A DNA stretch of 64,000 nucleotides, from assembly GCF_002999335.1 (NCBI RefSeq), contig NW_020312766.1:95338-159337 (forward strand). The letters are read 5' to 3'. Both the position numbers and the translations under genes were made by a program. How positions within the stretch are numbered: the stretch's first letter is position 1; every line of letters starts with the position of its first letter. Of the stretch, positions 1 to 11,052 are shown piece after piece. Under the pieces are notes generated by a model, which ran no database searches, had not been told where the DNA came from, and saw only the letters and a list, made by a program, of their open reading frames with translations. This DNA is from Cyclospora cayetanensis (taxonomy: Eukaryota > Apicomplexa > Conoidasida > Eucoccidiorida > Eimeriidae).

Positions 1-1645
1 TGTTTGTTCAAAAATGTTTCTTGCTTCCATGTATGCACCCCTAAGGCTTCCCACATAGAGAGGGGCAGCTCGGAAGCGCGCAGCTGCACCATCAAAGCGC
101 GCCGAGCATTCACACCTACTTGCACACAGCATTTAATCTACACACACACACACACATATACACACATCTTGAATTGAACTAGCACTCATCTGCAATGAAT
201 ATGACATACGAGCAGCCAAGTCATATGGTTAACTTTTACTAATTCTTAAATGAGTATACCCAGTGAAGTCAACAGTACACACGCATAGCTCAGCCGGCTA
301 CACCGGTGGATCAAGTATCGGTGAGCGAATGGTGTCTCTCGTACCCAGGAGAACAAAGAGAGCGGCACGAATATTTCCCTTCGCAGTTAGACTGGGTCTG
401 GAGGTTGGATTGCAGTGTTCCATATAGGCACAGCGCCCATGCTGTCCATTTTCGAAGTCCCCCTGTCCCGCCTGCGTCGTGTGCTTATTTGTATTCGCTA
501 GACGAACATGCAGCGCACATTGTGGATCAGCGGTGCTTTAATGCTTGCTGGGTGTAATGCCTCGCAAAGCATTTGAAATTGCTTCTGCAGAAGCACATGC
601 TAGAGAACGAACAAGCCTCTGGAGGTGAGGACAACCCAGTTCAACCCTCTATGAGCGCGTTAGAGGCTAAATTGCCTACTTAAGGAAACTTTCCCAGCAA
701 TAGGCCTCCCACTAACAACGGCACTTGGCAGAGCATTGGAAACTCATCAGATGTGTAACAGACCTTCTGCAAGCTGCACCCCTAGGGGACTAGCTGCAAA
801 TGGCTGAACATTCCAAGCGAGGCAGTAAGACCAGGAAGACAAGGCTGAAGCACTGAGTGATAAGCTACGGTCTTGAGCAATGATACTAAGGAAGAAACCA
901 ATTGTGGGCCACCTTTGCACAACTGGCGTGCAGGGAAATCGCATTCGACACTTTTATCTTCTTCTATCCACTCCTATGCATTTATTTACTAGAATCCCAA
1001 ACTAGCTGTCATGCCTTGCTTCATGATGCAGCAGCGTAATCGCCTTGGAATAATCTTCGATGCTTTTTCTCGGAACCTTTGCAGGTCTCGCAGACAAGTA
1101 TATGCAACCGGAACCTCGAAGGCAGGCACTCACCGATTACGCTTTATGCCCACTCTACCCAGCTTTCATAAATGGAGGCAGGCAGCGTCGATATCCGCCC
1201 GCACAGACTTCTGTGCGTCTGTGTTTGGACCAGAAGGCGTTTTTCTTAGTTCCTTCTAAAGATGCTGCTGCCCTTCCTCTCCCACCCGCCCTCGGCTTCG
1301 TCTACAGAACACGGTAATCCGAGTTTTCGCGTTGGATGCCCACCTTTTACGGACTGGAGAACTGCTTTTCTCCCGCAGACAGAACACAGCGAATACCACT
1401 GTCCCCCCATGGGAACCCTGCATGCCGAGGCACACCGAGCCGCCGCAGCCGCATTCCCAGGCCCTGCTCCCTGACTGCTTGATTTTTTGGTTTAGCCTTC
1501 AGTTTTATTGGATTTAAGCGCCATGCGAGGCTGCTCAGAGGCTCCTTCCAGCTACTGGCTGCTGCTACGGCTGCCGCGCGGAAGACACTTGAGGAACCGT
1601 GCGGAGGCGTTGACTCGCTAGTCCTCTTTTCCCAGACCCTAGAAA
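1..1645. other. 5' flank without recognisable gene
   Basis: No open frame here looks like a protein. Frames are short (85 codons or fewer), overlap on several strands and have no family motif. A short CA dinucleotide run lies at about 141-156. The last few hundred bases presumably carry the promoter and 5' leader of the GTPase gene that starts at 1646; I see no recognisable promoter element. Confidence 0.5.
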
Positions 1646-4146
1646 ATGAGCTCTCGTCGCCGCGTCAAGACCGTTGCATATGACGAAGACGACCTCTATG
1701 ACGCGTATGAGTACGATGACGAGGAGAGTGAATACGAGGAAGACGCAGCACCAGCAGCGCGGAAGGCCGCAGCCAGACAGCAGCAACGGCAACACCATCC
1801 AGCGAATGGCAAGCCCTCCGAGCGGCTCCAAGGGCAGCAAAGGTTTCCAAGCGCTAAGCAGCAGCCAGCAAAGGGGTCCTCCACGCAGACGTCGAAGCCG
1901 AAAGCTCTAGAAGCAGCAGCACCGCTGGCGATGAGGAAGGCATCCGCCACTGCAGGCAACACCCACCTTCCTGAGGCAACAGCCGCCTCACCTGCGGCTC
2001 CTTGCTCTGTGGGTAGGCACCAAATCACTGTCGTCACGGTTGGCCACGTGGATGCAGGGAAAAGTACCCTGATCGGGCAGCTCTTGTGGCAGGGGGCCGC
2101 CGTTGATGCCGCAGCGCTATGGCGTCTGATGCAGCAGCAAAGCGAGCACCAGCGCTGCCGCAGCGGCACAAGCAGCAGCAGAAACAGTCGCTACCCAGCA
2201 TTTGCGTGGCTTCTGGACGAGGGCGAAGAGGAAAGAGACCGGGGTGTCACCGTGGATGTGACAGTCAAGTGCCTCCGCACTAAATCTGCAGATGTCGTCT
2301 TCTTCGACGCTCCAGGGCACGGAGATTTCGTCCCCAGCCTTATAGGAGGTATGGCATTTTTGCGCAGTAAGGAAAGCGCTGCTGCCTTGTAGCTCTTTGC
2401 CTAGAGAGAGACAGAGAGATAGAGAGAGATAGAGATAGAGAGACAGAGAGATAGAGAGAGAGAACTCGCTGCACCTCTTGACCGCCTTTTCCCTAAACCC
2501 CTTTTTTTAATGGACTATGCGCACTTTCTGCCGTAGAGAGTTGCAGTGCCACAGCTGATAGTCGCGAATTTCAAACCCTAGATCCCGTCGTCGTCGCAAA
2601 TCAAGAACTCAGGTGTCATGCGTGATCTTTGGCCTCCTTCCCAAGGTAGAGGCTCTGTGCTGCATATTTTCAACTGAAAAAGGGCTATGTGAGGAATTAA
2701 GGCTTCTTCTTTAATTGGGGGCTGGAAGTTTGTTTGGTTGTTGCTGCAGCGGTGGCAGTCGCATCTGTTGGTTTGTGGGTTGTGGACGGCCACAGGCTGC
2801 CAGTGCCACAACGGAGCAGCGAGACTGCCCCTGCAGAAATAGCAGCAGCAGCGGCAGCAGCAGCATCAGCAGAGCATTTGCTGCTTCTGCGGGCCTTTGG
2901 AATAAGCCATATTGTGGTGGCAGTGACGAAGCAGGATGAAACAGGCTGGAGCAGCAGCCACTTTGCCACAGCGGAGAAGCTGCTTGTTCAGCTCTGTGTG
3001 CAAGTAGCTGGCTTCTCAAGGGCAAATATTATCGTCGTTCCCGTTGCAGCTTTACCGGGTGTTAACCTTGTGCCGCCGCTGCAGCAGCAGCAACAGCAAG
3101 AGCTACTCCTGAAGCTAGCTACTGCCCGATGCAGCAAACACACACAAGACAGCGTTGAGCGGCTGCAGCAGATGGGGCAGCAGCAGCGGGAGCAGCAGGA
3201 GTTGTTGCAGCAGTGGTGGAAAGGGGGCTCTCTGATTGAAGTTATCGAGCGTCTCCCGGTAGGCCCCTTCTGCCACTAAAGGTCGCTGGTGGTGTAGGTG
3301 CTGCAGCGTGTTGGAAATACACGTAAGTCGCAATTCTTATGTCCTCGGACTGTGCTGCTGTTGTTGCTACTGCAGGCAGAAGCCTTCCGCAGCGGCTGCT
3401 GCGCAGGGAATGGCTTTGTCGGGCTTATCTCCGACGCATGGCGCAACGGAGACTCTTTAGTATTGTCGTTCCGGGTGGTTCGGGGGGCCCTCAAAACAGG
3501 TGACTCTGTGGTCTTGCTGCCGCATCGCCAGCAGTTGCGATGTCAGCAGCTGCAGTGCGAAAGCGGCGCCAACAACAGCAGCAGCGACTCGGGGGGCAGT
3601 TGCTGCAGCGGGCAGTTCGTGTCTCAAGCACTTTTTTCGTGCGGTTCCACAGAAGAGGCAGCCGCAGTAGCCGCGGCAGGCTGCGTCCTCTGCAGCAGCA
3701 AGGAACTGCTACCAACGACACAGCTGCTGCGTACTTCCCTGCTGTGTCTAGACACCGAAGTGCCGCTGATTCCTGGACGCAAGGTTGAAGTGTTTGTACA
3801 CACAGCGCGCTCCCCTGGAGTTCTGCTGCGCATGCTTCCTCCCGCTGATGCTACAAGCATTAACAGCAGCGGCAGCAGCAAGATGCCTGTCCCTGCTGGC
3901 ACGACAGGTGCCACTGGTTTGTCTAACGCAGCAGCTCCACGGTTAATCCCCCGAGGGTCTCGTGGCTGCGTCCTTATAGAAACAGCACAGAGCCTTACAG
4001 CGCTCCCGGTTGCTGCACAGGGGCAAAGGGGAAATGGCATGGGGAGTGAGGCACCGCCCTCCATTCTGAGCCGCATCATTCTAAGAGACGGCACGCGGAT
4101 TGTAGCAGCCGGCCTTATTGTGGGAGTAGACGACGCTCCCCGTTAA
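1646..4146 (+). CDS. HBS1/eRF3/EF1A-like translational GTPase, 3 exons
   Basis: Proposed exons are 1646-2348, 2750-3258 and 3376-4146, joined in phase, giving about 660 residues. The N-terminus is acidic and Tyr-rich (EDDLYDAYEYDDEESEYEED), as in HBS1 proteins. The GTPase core follows: P-loop GHVDAGKS at 133-140, switch I RGVTVD at 199-204 and DAPGH at 221-225. The G4 motif reads TKQD (294-297) instead of NKxD. Exon 2 ends with a WWKGGSLIEVIERLP block like the end of the G domain in HBS1/EF1A. Exon 3 carries the beta-barrel domains and ends ILRDGTRIVAAG, the typical domain III signature. The known family role is to deliver Pelota/Dom34 to stalled ribosomes for rescue in the cytosol; assignment to HBS1 rather than a generic EF1A paralogue is inferred from the N-terminus. 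Poly-Gln and poly-Ala inserts are frequent. The stop is TAA at 4144. Gene identity is firmer than each splice site. Confidence 0.8.
2403..2463. repeat. GA/GATA-rich simple repeat in intron 1
   Basis: A purine-rich microsatellite of GAGA, GACA and GATA units just inside intron 1 of the HBS1-like gene, about 55 bases after its GT donor. Confidence 0.85.
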
Positions 4147-5040
4147 AAAGGAGCCTAGGCGGGTGACACGACGTCTGTGCGCTGCTGCAAGGCTTTCCTG
4201 CCGATGCACCGTTGAGCGGGCTGTTTGTCGGTTTCCCGAGCCCCTTTGAAGGCCCTATGGCTTCAGGCAGCCTGTGGCGACGTACAGTGAACTACGGGAG
4301 GCGGCTGTAGCCTAGACCATTGTCGGGAGCTACCATTATGATGGGGTCGCCGTTGCTACTCAAAAACTGCAGTTTGTACTGCTGAGACGATCAAATACAG
4401 AGCGCTTGCCTAGGCTTTTGAAAGGCGCTGCCCCAGGCCGCCTCGAACAGCCCGTCGAGCAGCCGGCCGCCGCCTCTTCGAAAGATCCTTAGACCACTTC
4501 GATCACACACCGAAAATACCTAGGCCATAATGTAGTCAAGCGGCGAATTCCTCTAGAGCATGATACACCACACAGACAGCTACACCAGCAGCCGCTGGTT
4601 TTTAGGACGTAACGAGCACAGCCTGCGATGACCGCAGGGTTCCCTATTATGCTGTTTTTGCTAGATCAGTGCCGCATTGTTTAATAAACAGATTATTCCG
4701 CCAGGAAGGGGGCAGGCTCCTGCTTTTTGTTTCCGCCTGTGCAGAGGAGGCCCTGGCCTTCCGGTGACCTGGCCACTGGTGCAGCGATGGCTTGCAACGT
4801 GTGCAACAGCCGGTGCGCCGTCTTCGCTAACACATCTTGGCTTTTGTCGTCCCCGCTGGAGAAGCTCTAATTAACTGTAGGGCACTGGAGGGTGGAGCTG
4901 CTAGTTGCTACGGTGCACCGGCAGCAGCGCCTCGAGCACCGCAATCCTAGACGCACCGCTTGAACCCCTCCGCAGCAGGGAAAACAGCAGCTCTTGATGC
5001 TCCTGCCTCGGCTTTTTCGTGAAGTGGCTACAGGGCCAGC
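4147..5040. other. intergenic, no gene seen
   Basis: About 0.9 kb between two plus-strand genes. Only short competing frames (up to 65-68 codons) without family features. It must contain the 3' end of the GTPase transcript and the promoter of the next gene; no specific element is recognised. Confidence 0.5.
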
Positions 5041-7372
5041 ATGATCGGCTCGGAGACGGGGGGAGCTCCCAAGGCATCAGGGCGACAGGGCCCGAACGGA
5101 AGCTCAAGCCACAACGAAGCGGCAGACAATGAAAGCACCAGCAGTAGAACTATCGGGGAAGCAACTGTCACCTCCGCCGCCGGTGCTCCCCTGCGGCAGA
5201 CAGACACTAATAGCAGCAGCAAGCACAGTAGCGACAATCGAAAATACAACTTCAGGGACAGGGCTAACAACCGAGGTAACTGGGGAAGCGATAGAAGCAG
5301 TCGCTTTGGCAACAGCTGCGTTGCCGGCATCAAAGAAAAGGACCAAAATTTTGGCGGCACTCACTGCAGTCGCAGGAGCGGCGGCAGCAGCATCCCTCCA
5401 TGGAGGCAATCGGGGGAGTGCGTGCACGAAGGCGATGCAACTGACGATGCACTCATCATCCATCCCCTGAGCCACATTTGCGGCCACATCAGGAGCACTC
5501 ACGGGAGTAGCAACATCACGAAGATCAGCAGGACGCACAGTAAGATTAGCAACCACTGCAACCAATATAATGGCAGCAATCGCAAAAGCAGCAAAGGGAG
5601 CCCAATTTCTGGTTCTGCTAGACCCGTTAGCCACCAATTGCAGATTCACCGTACACTGAGCATTTCCGGCAGTAGCCCAAGGAGCATCAGCAGCAGCAGC
5701 AGTGGCATGAAAGGCCCTACCTCTTCGGGGCCCCCTTCATGTCCTAGCTGCAAATTTTCACCAGTGGGAACACGTGTGGGCTTCAGAAGCTATTCATCAG
5801 CGCCAACAGCAGGCACCGCAGCAGCAGCGATGACGGCTTTCACAGCTGGCAGCCCGAAGACGCACCCTCGCAAGACCAATGCCTATTGTGCAGCAGGCTC
5901 TCTTCCTCTACCCATTTACAGGACGGTTTCCGAAACTCACCTGCGAAATCGTGGGGCCCCCCAAAGCTCTCCAGAGTCTAGTCCTGGTTCAGACTCTCAG
6001 CATCGCGCGCGTGCTCCCCGGAGTGCAGCAGCTTCAGCACAACAGAGACCAATCCAAGGCACGGTGGTCAACAGGGGTCACACCTCAGACCGTAGCACTC
6101 CCTCTGCCAATTCCGGTTCCACTGGCGGAAGAGTCGCTGCAGTACGACTGCATGCAGAAAACACGCCTGCAGTAATGCCCGAAGAAGAAGGGTCACTTGT
6201 GGCAGCCTGCTCCAGTGGAGAAAGAGATGCGAGCAGCAGCAACGGAAGCCAAAGTGGCGGCAGTTGCAGGCGCCGAAGAAGCAGCAGCGATGATATCGGC
6301 ATGCTGAAGAAAAACAGCAGCCTGAGTTATCGCTCTGGCGAGACCCAGGACGGAGCGGTAACAGTGTGGTCTGAGGTGGATCGAACCTTTGGCAGTATTA
6401 GGAGCAGTAGTGTCAGCAGCAGCAGCAGCAACAGCACAAGCAGCGCGGGCTCTCGCGATACCAGCAATGGGTGCAGGTCTGATGGGTTCGCATCCGCAGT
6501 GACTGCATATTTTCTGCCATGCTTTACGCGGGAGCAGTACCAGCATCGCTCCAGGGATGCTGTACACGCATCAGCAGCATCAGCAGCAGCAGCCACAGTG
6601 TCAGCTGCCGCAGCAGCCGCTGCGGCGACAGCAAAGGCTGCAGCAGTACTGGCTTCGGCAGCAGCAGTCTCAGTGGCGTCGCTGCCGGGGGAAGTAGGAA
6701 GGACCCTTGCTTTCCTGGGTTGTCCGCCCTTGCAGCAGTTCCGGCGCGTCTTTTCACACCAGGTACCGTTCTGTTGCCTGTTGCTGTATTTTGGACTTTA
6801 GTTGCGTGCAGACGTACGTGAGTGTGTGCTGACGACTCCGGATGCTTGCTGGTGCTCCGTTGTGCTCGCTGCGATGACTTGCTAGCTGCTATAATTTGTC
6901 CGAAAATTTGCTCTACTCTCTTTTTCTTCCTCCTTTGGTGCAGCAGCGATCATCCTTCCTGCTTCCCTTGGGCGCTGTCTTGGACCCTAACGTCTTTAGC
7001 TCCGGCCCCGGTGCTCTGTCAGGCTGCAGATTCCTCGTTGACGAGGCCGGCTGTCTCTACAGACCGTTGCGGTGGCACTTTTGTAAAGAAGCAGAGTTTT
7101 ATCGGCGAGTGGCTGCCGCTAGTGCTGCTGGCGCTGCTGCTATCAGCATAGGATCCCAGGGACCTCAGGACCGTCCGCAGCCAAAGCCGCATCATCTCAT
7201 TGAACATGCACAGTCAGCAGAGGGCGCAGCAGGAGCTGTGGCAACGTGCGATTGCCGCCGTGGCGGCCAGACGGTCAGCTGCAGGGGCTTTCGGGAGAGA
7301 GAAACTACGGCGCATAGCGGCCGCGCAGTGTCACTGCAACGGCAACCAATAACGCCCGTAGGCAGTAGATAG
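5041..7372 (+). CDS. Ser/Ala-rich protein of unknown function, 2 exons
   Basis: Exon 1 is a 574-codon open frame (5041-6762). It is spliced in phase 0, after ..FSHQ, to exon 2 (6944-7372), which begins QRSSFLLPLGAVLDPNVF, for about 716 residues. The donor is CAG/GTACCG. The acceptor is GTGCAG after a strong pyrimidine tract, which supports the join. Exon 1 is dominated by Ser, Gly, Asn and Arg with poly-Ser and poly-Ala runs and looks disordered. The exon 2 start (about 60 residues with CRFLVDEAGCLYRPLRWHFC) looks folded and Cys-containing. I recognise no family. Doubt remains because other frames of exon 1 are also partly open: 5129-5470 on plus has a hydrophobic stretch, and 5104-5649 on minus has a signal-anchor-like start. 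Confidence 0.45.
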
Positions 7373-7688
7373 ACTACCGCTCCCCTGCGCTGCAGGGGCG
7401 TTTCCAGCGGAGCTTACACATAACGCCAGTCTAACGCTCAGAGCTAAACACTACACTGACCGTTGATGCTTTAGGGCCTCGCACAATCACCTAAGCCGTG
7501 CACCTGATTGCTGCAGTTTTACTGCAGAGCAACAGATGGAGAAGCCAAAGACATCCCCACTAGATCAAAGGGGTTTTTGTTTGCACATCTTGATAGGGCG
7601 TGGACACTAATTTCTGAAGACGCGAACTGCCTTTGGACTGCGTATTGTACTGTATCAGGCTACTGGACACCACCTTGTGAAGCCACCG
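7373..7688. other. short intergenic region
   Basis: About 316 bases between the Ser-rich gene and the inositol kinase gene; nothing recognisable. Confidence 0.45.
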
Positions 7689-10667
7689 ATGCATCCAGCG
7701 CACGCTTCCGGACCAAGGAGAAGCAGCAGCGCCGGCGTTCAGCAGTGCCATGTAGTGAGCAAGCATCAGGAGGAGTATTCGAAGCACACGGAAGACTCAA
7801 TCGACAAGGTCCTGCGGCATGGCCGACAGCATGTGTCAGATGCTGCAGCAGACGATGCAGATGTGGCGTCGGTTGCGCAAGCGCGGAGTTTGAGCTTACC
7901 GCTTGGAGAAGGCCCCCAGTCGCACGTCTTAAAGGACAGCAAGCCTGTCACTGCGATAGGCGAGAGCAAAATCAACAGAGCAGGCAGTTCCTGTAACGAA
8001 AATATTGGAGATGCGAGTCACCGCACCAGCTGTAGCAGCAGCAGTGACAGCCGAGCACACAGCTCTATGTCTGGGGGCGACATGCAAAAGGACCCACGGC
8101 TCGATTCTGCTGTCTCTGTTGCTGCTGATACTACTGCCCCTCAACAAACGACAACGGGAGTCTCTTTTTGTCCGCAATCACGGCAGCAGCACTATCAACA
8201 GGAGGAAATGCTCGAGGAAGGCACAATGTCGTCGCTAGGGTACCTGCAACAGCAGCAGCTGCTCCTGCAGTTGGAATGCGTGACGATCGCCTACCCTGCT
8301 TCTCCAAGAGCACAACAGCAGCAGCTTCAGCTGATTCACGAGCGAGCTAAAGGCCTAGCAATAAGAAAGCAAGGCGCTTTGGCACCGAGAACACTTTGTA
8401 CTGACGGCTACGCAGAGCAGCTTTTGTCTGCTCACTATGGTGAGCACAACGTGTGTCAGCCAAAGGCATTTTAGGGCGTTTGGTGCTAAGAAGACGAGCA
8501 ATGGGCGTATGCTGAAGAGCGTCTAATGCATTGCTGTTTACAGACGCGTTGCTTGATGAAGGGAAAATCTCCGGGAGGGTCGTGTGGCAATGCGAGGAGC
8601 CGTTAAAGGAGGGCATGCACTTTGCCAGAGACAGCGAGCTTTTCTTGAAGGTGGGGCTTCGGCCCTCTTTCTGCGTACTCTGCCCGCACACCCGTGTCTT
8701 CCCCTAGATCGCTTGATCCGTCAACGTCGGTTTGTACTGTATATTGCTGGGTTCCTTTCCTTTTACTGCATGTGTGTAACCTTGAGAAATACTGCGAGCT
8801 CGATGGCACCGCAACAGTTTTTGCGCGTCGGTCTTTATCGATGATTTGCCGGCGGTGAAATTTCTGCCGAAATCTCCAGCTGTCCATGTGTGCAGTGTGT
8901 TGCGCTGTTTCTGGTGCTGCAGCTGCGCGGGCCCCCTCTGCTTCGCTCTCTCTCCAGCAAAGCCACTCGGTGCTCCCTGCTGCTGCTGCGACTGGGAAAT
9001 GGGTTCTATGGCCAGTGTGAGAAGGATGCCTTGTTCCCAATGTTGGCCATGGCGGAACGGGAGGTGCCTCTTCAGCAGCAGCGCCAGGCTGTTGCTGCGT
9101 GGTGGAGTTGCAAAATGCATGCGACTGCTCACTGCTCTTCTGTTGCGGCTAAGAAGGTCGTGCAGGTGCGCCGTCTGGAACGTCCTACGGCATTTATACA
9201 GCCACGGAGCAGCAACGACAGCACCAGCGAGCTCATTAGCCTGCTGGCCCCTTTTGCTGAGCCTCTTGCACGTTCTGGTCCGCCATTTGCAATGCGTGCC
9301 ATTCTTCAGAACATTGCTGCTGCAGATGTCGGACTGCCTTCTCTCAAGGGAGTTCTGGGCCCGGATGAGCTTGCAGCCGTACTCAGGGCTTGGAGTCAAC
9401 GCGAGGTGAGCGCCTTCGCCAAAGGGGTGCCTGGACTGCATTGTAGCTGGCTAGCTTCTCATAGCCTCACGTCGCTGGACGCCTACCTAGCATCCTTGCC
9501 AGCTGAGATTCAGCGGCAGAGAGCGCTGGTCTCTTACCCATTTGACACACATTTTTCAAAGGAAGGCAGTTACGATCTGTCTGCACCGGGAGCCAAGCTG
9601 GGCGTGCCAGCGGTCTTCTAGCCAGCTAGCCGGTCTCCAGCTATCCAGGACGGTGTAACTGCTGGCAGTCTCCTGCTTAGGCAGTGTCTTCGCTGCATCC
9701 TGCGTGAATGTTTTCAGAAAGGCGCCGGTGCACCTTTAAAGCCTCTGGGATACTACCCGGTGTTTGCGAGCTTTGATTATGATGGACAGGTGCGCGTATA
9801 TCCCACATACTTGACGCTATCTAGCGAGTTCCCCGCGTTCTCAACTCTCTGCAGCCACGTGCGCAACTGCTTCTTATGCGCCACCCGCCTCTAAAGAGCT
9901 ACTGAAGGGACTATGAAACTGCTGTGCTTCTCAGCGGCTTACCTTCTCGAGGCGGGCTCTGCACGGCATCAGCAGTGACGAGGCTACGAAACTGGTGGAG
10001 GGGTGAGATGTTTGTGCTTCAAAAGACCACTTTAGTGGTAATTCCTGGCCAGCAGCATCTAGCTAGCCACAGAGAGCTACACCAGCTAGTAGAGAGAGGA
10101 GCTCAAAAGTACTAGAGGCGGTAATTTGACTTGGCACTGCTGGTTGTGGCTCGCTGCAGGGCATTCAGGGGGAACTCTGTTTTAGCCAATCTTTCCATGA
10201 CTCGACTGCTGGCCCTCAGAGAATGGCTTCAGCGACAGCGTAGCTTCCGCTTTTACCGAACATCTCTGCTTTTTCTGTGGTCAGCCAGCAGCAGCAGCAG
10301 TACCACCACCACCAACGGGACTACCCAAGAGAGCCGCGCGGACTGCCGTTGGCTTGATTTCAAGTATGCACTTCCCTCCCCTTCGGGAAAAGAAGGGGGC
10401 TCAGAGCCGTGTTGCAGGAGTTGCTGCAGGTGTGGTGCAGTGGCAGCAACGACCAGTGCAGAACAGCCGCCTGCTGCAGCGCCGCCGACTGCAGTGTATC
10501 CAGCGGCTACGGCAGCTTGGAAACCTCGAAAAAATGCCAGTTGTTGTGTTATGAGGGCAAATGAGGGGCTGCTAACAGGCATCGAGACGCTTCTCGGCCT
10601 TCTGCGCAGTGTTCTGTGGGGCCCGCAGCTGCTTGACACTGCATTTGTTGAGTCGGCTTCTAGGTAG
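7689..10667 (+). CDS. divergent inositol polyphosphate kinase (IPK family), 6 exons
   Basis: Proposed exons are 7689-8439, 8544-8650, 8923-9405, 9685-9789, 9935-10002 and 10160-10667. All phases agree and give about 673 residues. The first 250 residues are low-complexity. The C-terminal part carries the strongest family signal: a helix LLALREWLQRQRSFRFYRTS (521-539) running into SLLFLW (SLL 539-541), then WLDF (Asp 570), then GLLTGIETLLGLL. This matches the order helix / yRFYssSLL / IDF / GlleGLe.L of IPK enzymes (IPMK, IP3K, IP6K), which phosphorylate inositol phosphates with ATP. Exon 4-5 text (GYYPVFASFDYDGQ, then HGISSDEATKLVEG) fits the strand-turn-helix before it. The PxxxDxKxG signature is only weakly visible as LLLLRLGNGFYG in exon 3, lacking the expected Asp and Lys, so activity is uncertain. 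The start is the first ATG in frame; an upstream exon is possible. No subtype can be assigned. Confidence 0.6.
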
Positions 10668-11052
10668 CGTTGCTGCTCCGCTCCAGCAGCTGCAGCAGGC
10701 GAAGCCACGCCCTCCAGCGACTCGGCAGCAGCGAGGGGAAATACCAGTTATTAACCAGTCACTTGCTATGTAATGGCAGGCTTTTCCATGTACAACACTC
10801 CTCTGGGAGTGGGGGAGACGTAACGGTTGTTTGTTTAGTTTCTGCAAACTTGCCTACGCAGAAGCGGTTTTAGATCCGAGATGTAAGATTGCGGGGTAGG
10901 GTCGCTAAAGCTAGTCCAGGGGATGATTGCAAAGTGACAACTGATTTGGATCTGCGAGTTGGGAGAAGCACGGCTTGCAGCTGCGCATGGTGCGTGCAGC
11001 AGCGGCGATAAGAGTTCTGCTCTGCTTCATAGCTGTTGCTGCATGCAAGCAA
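10668..11052. other. convergent intergenic gap
   Basis: About 385 bases between the 3' end of the plus-strand inositol kinase gene and the 3' end of the giant minus-strand gene. It should hold both transcript ends; no clear element is visible. Confidence 0.45.

Noticed and set aside
270..350. tRNA-like TAGCTCAGCCGG box
   Set aside because: It resembles an A box, but no matching B box, anticodon arm or acceptor pairing could be folded nearby.
5104..5649. Minus-strand frame starting with a signal-anchor-like helix
   Set aside because: It overlaps the 574-codon plus frame that has a consistent splice join. No domain, and no matching exons on the minus strand.
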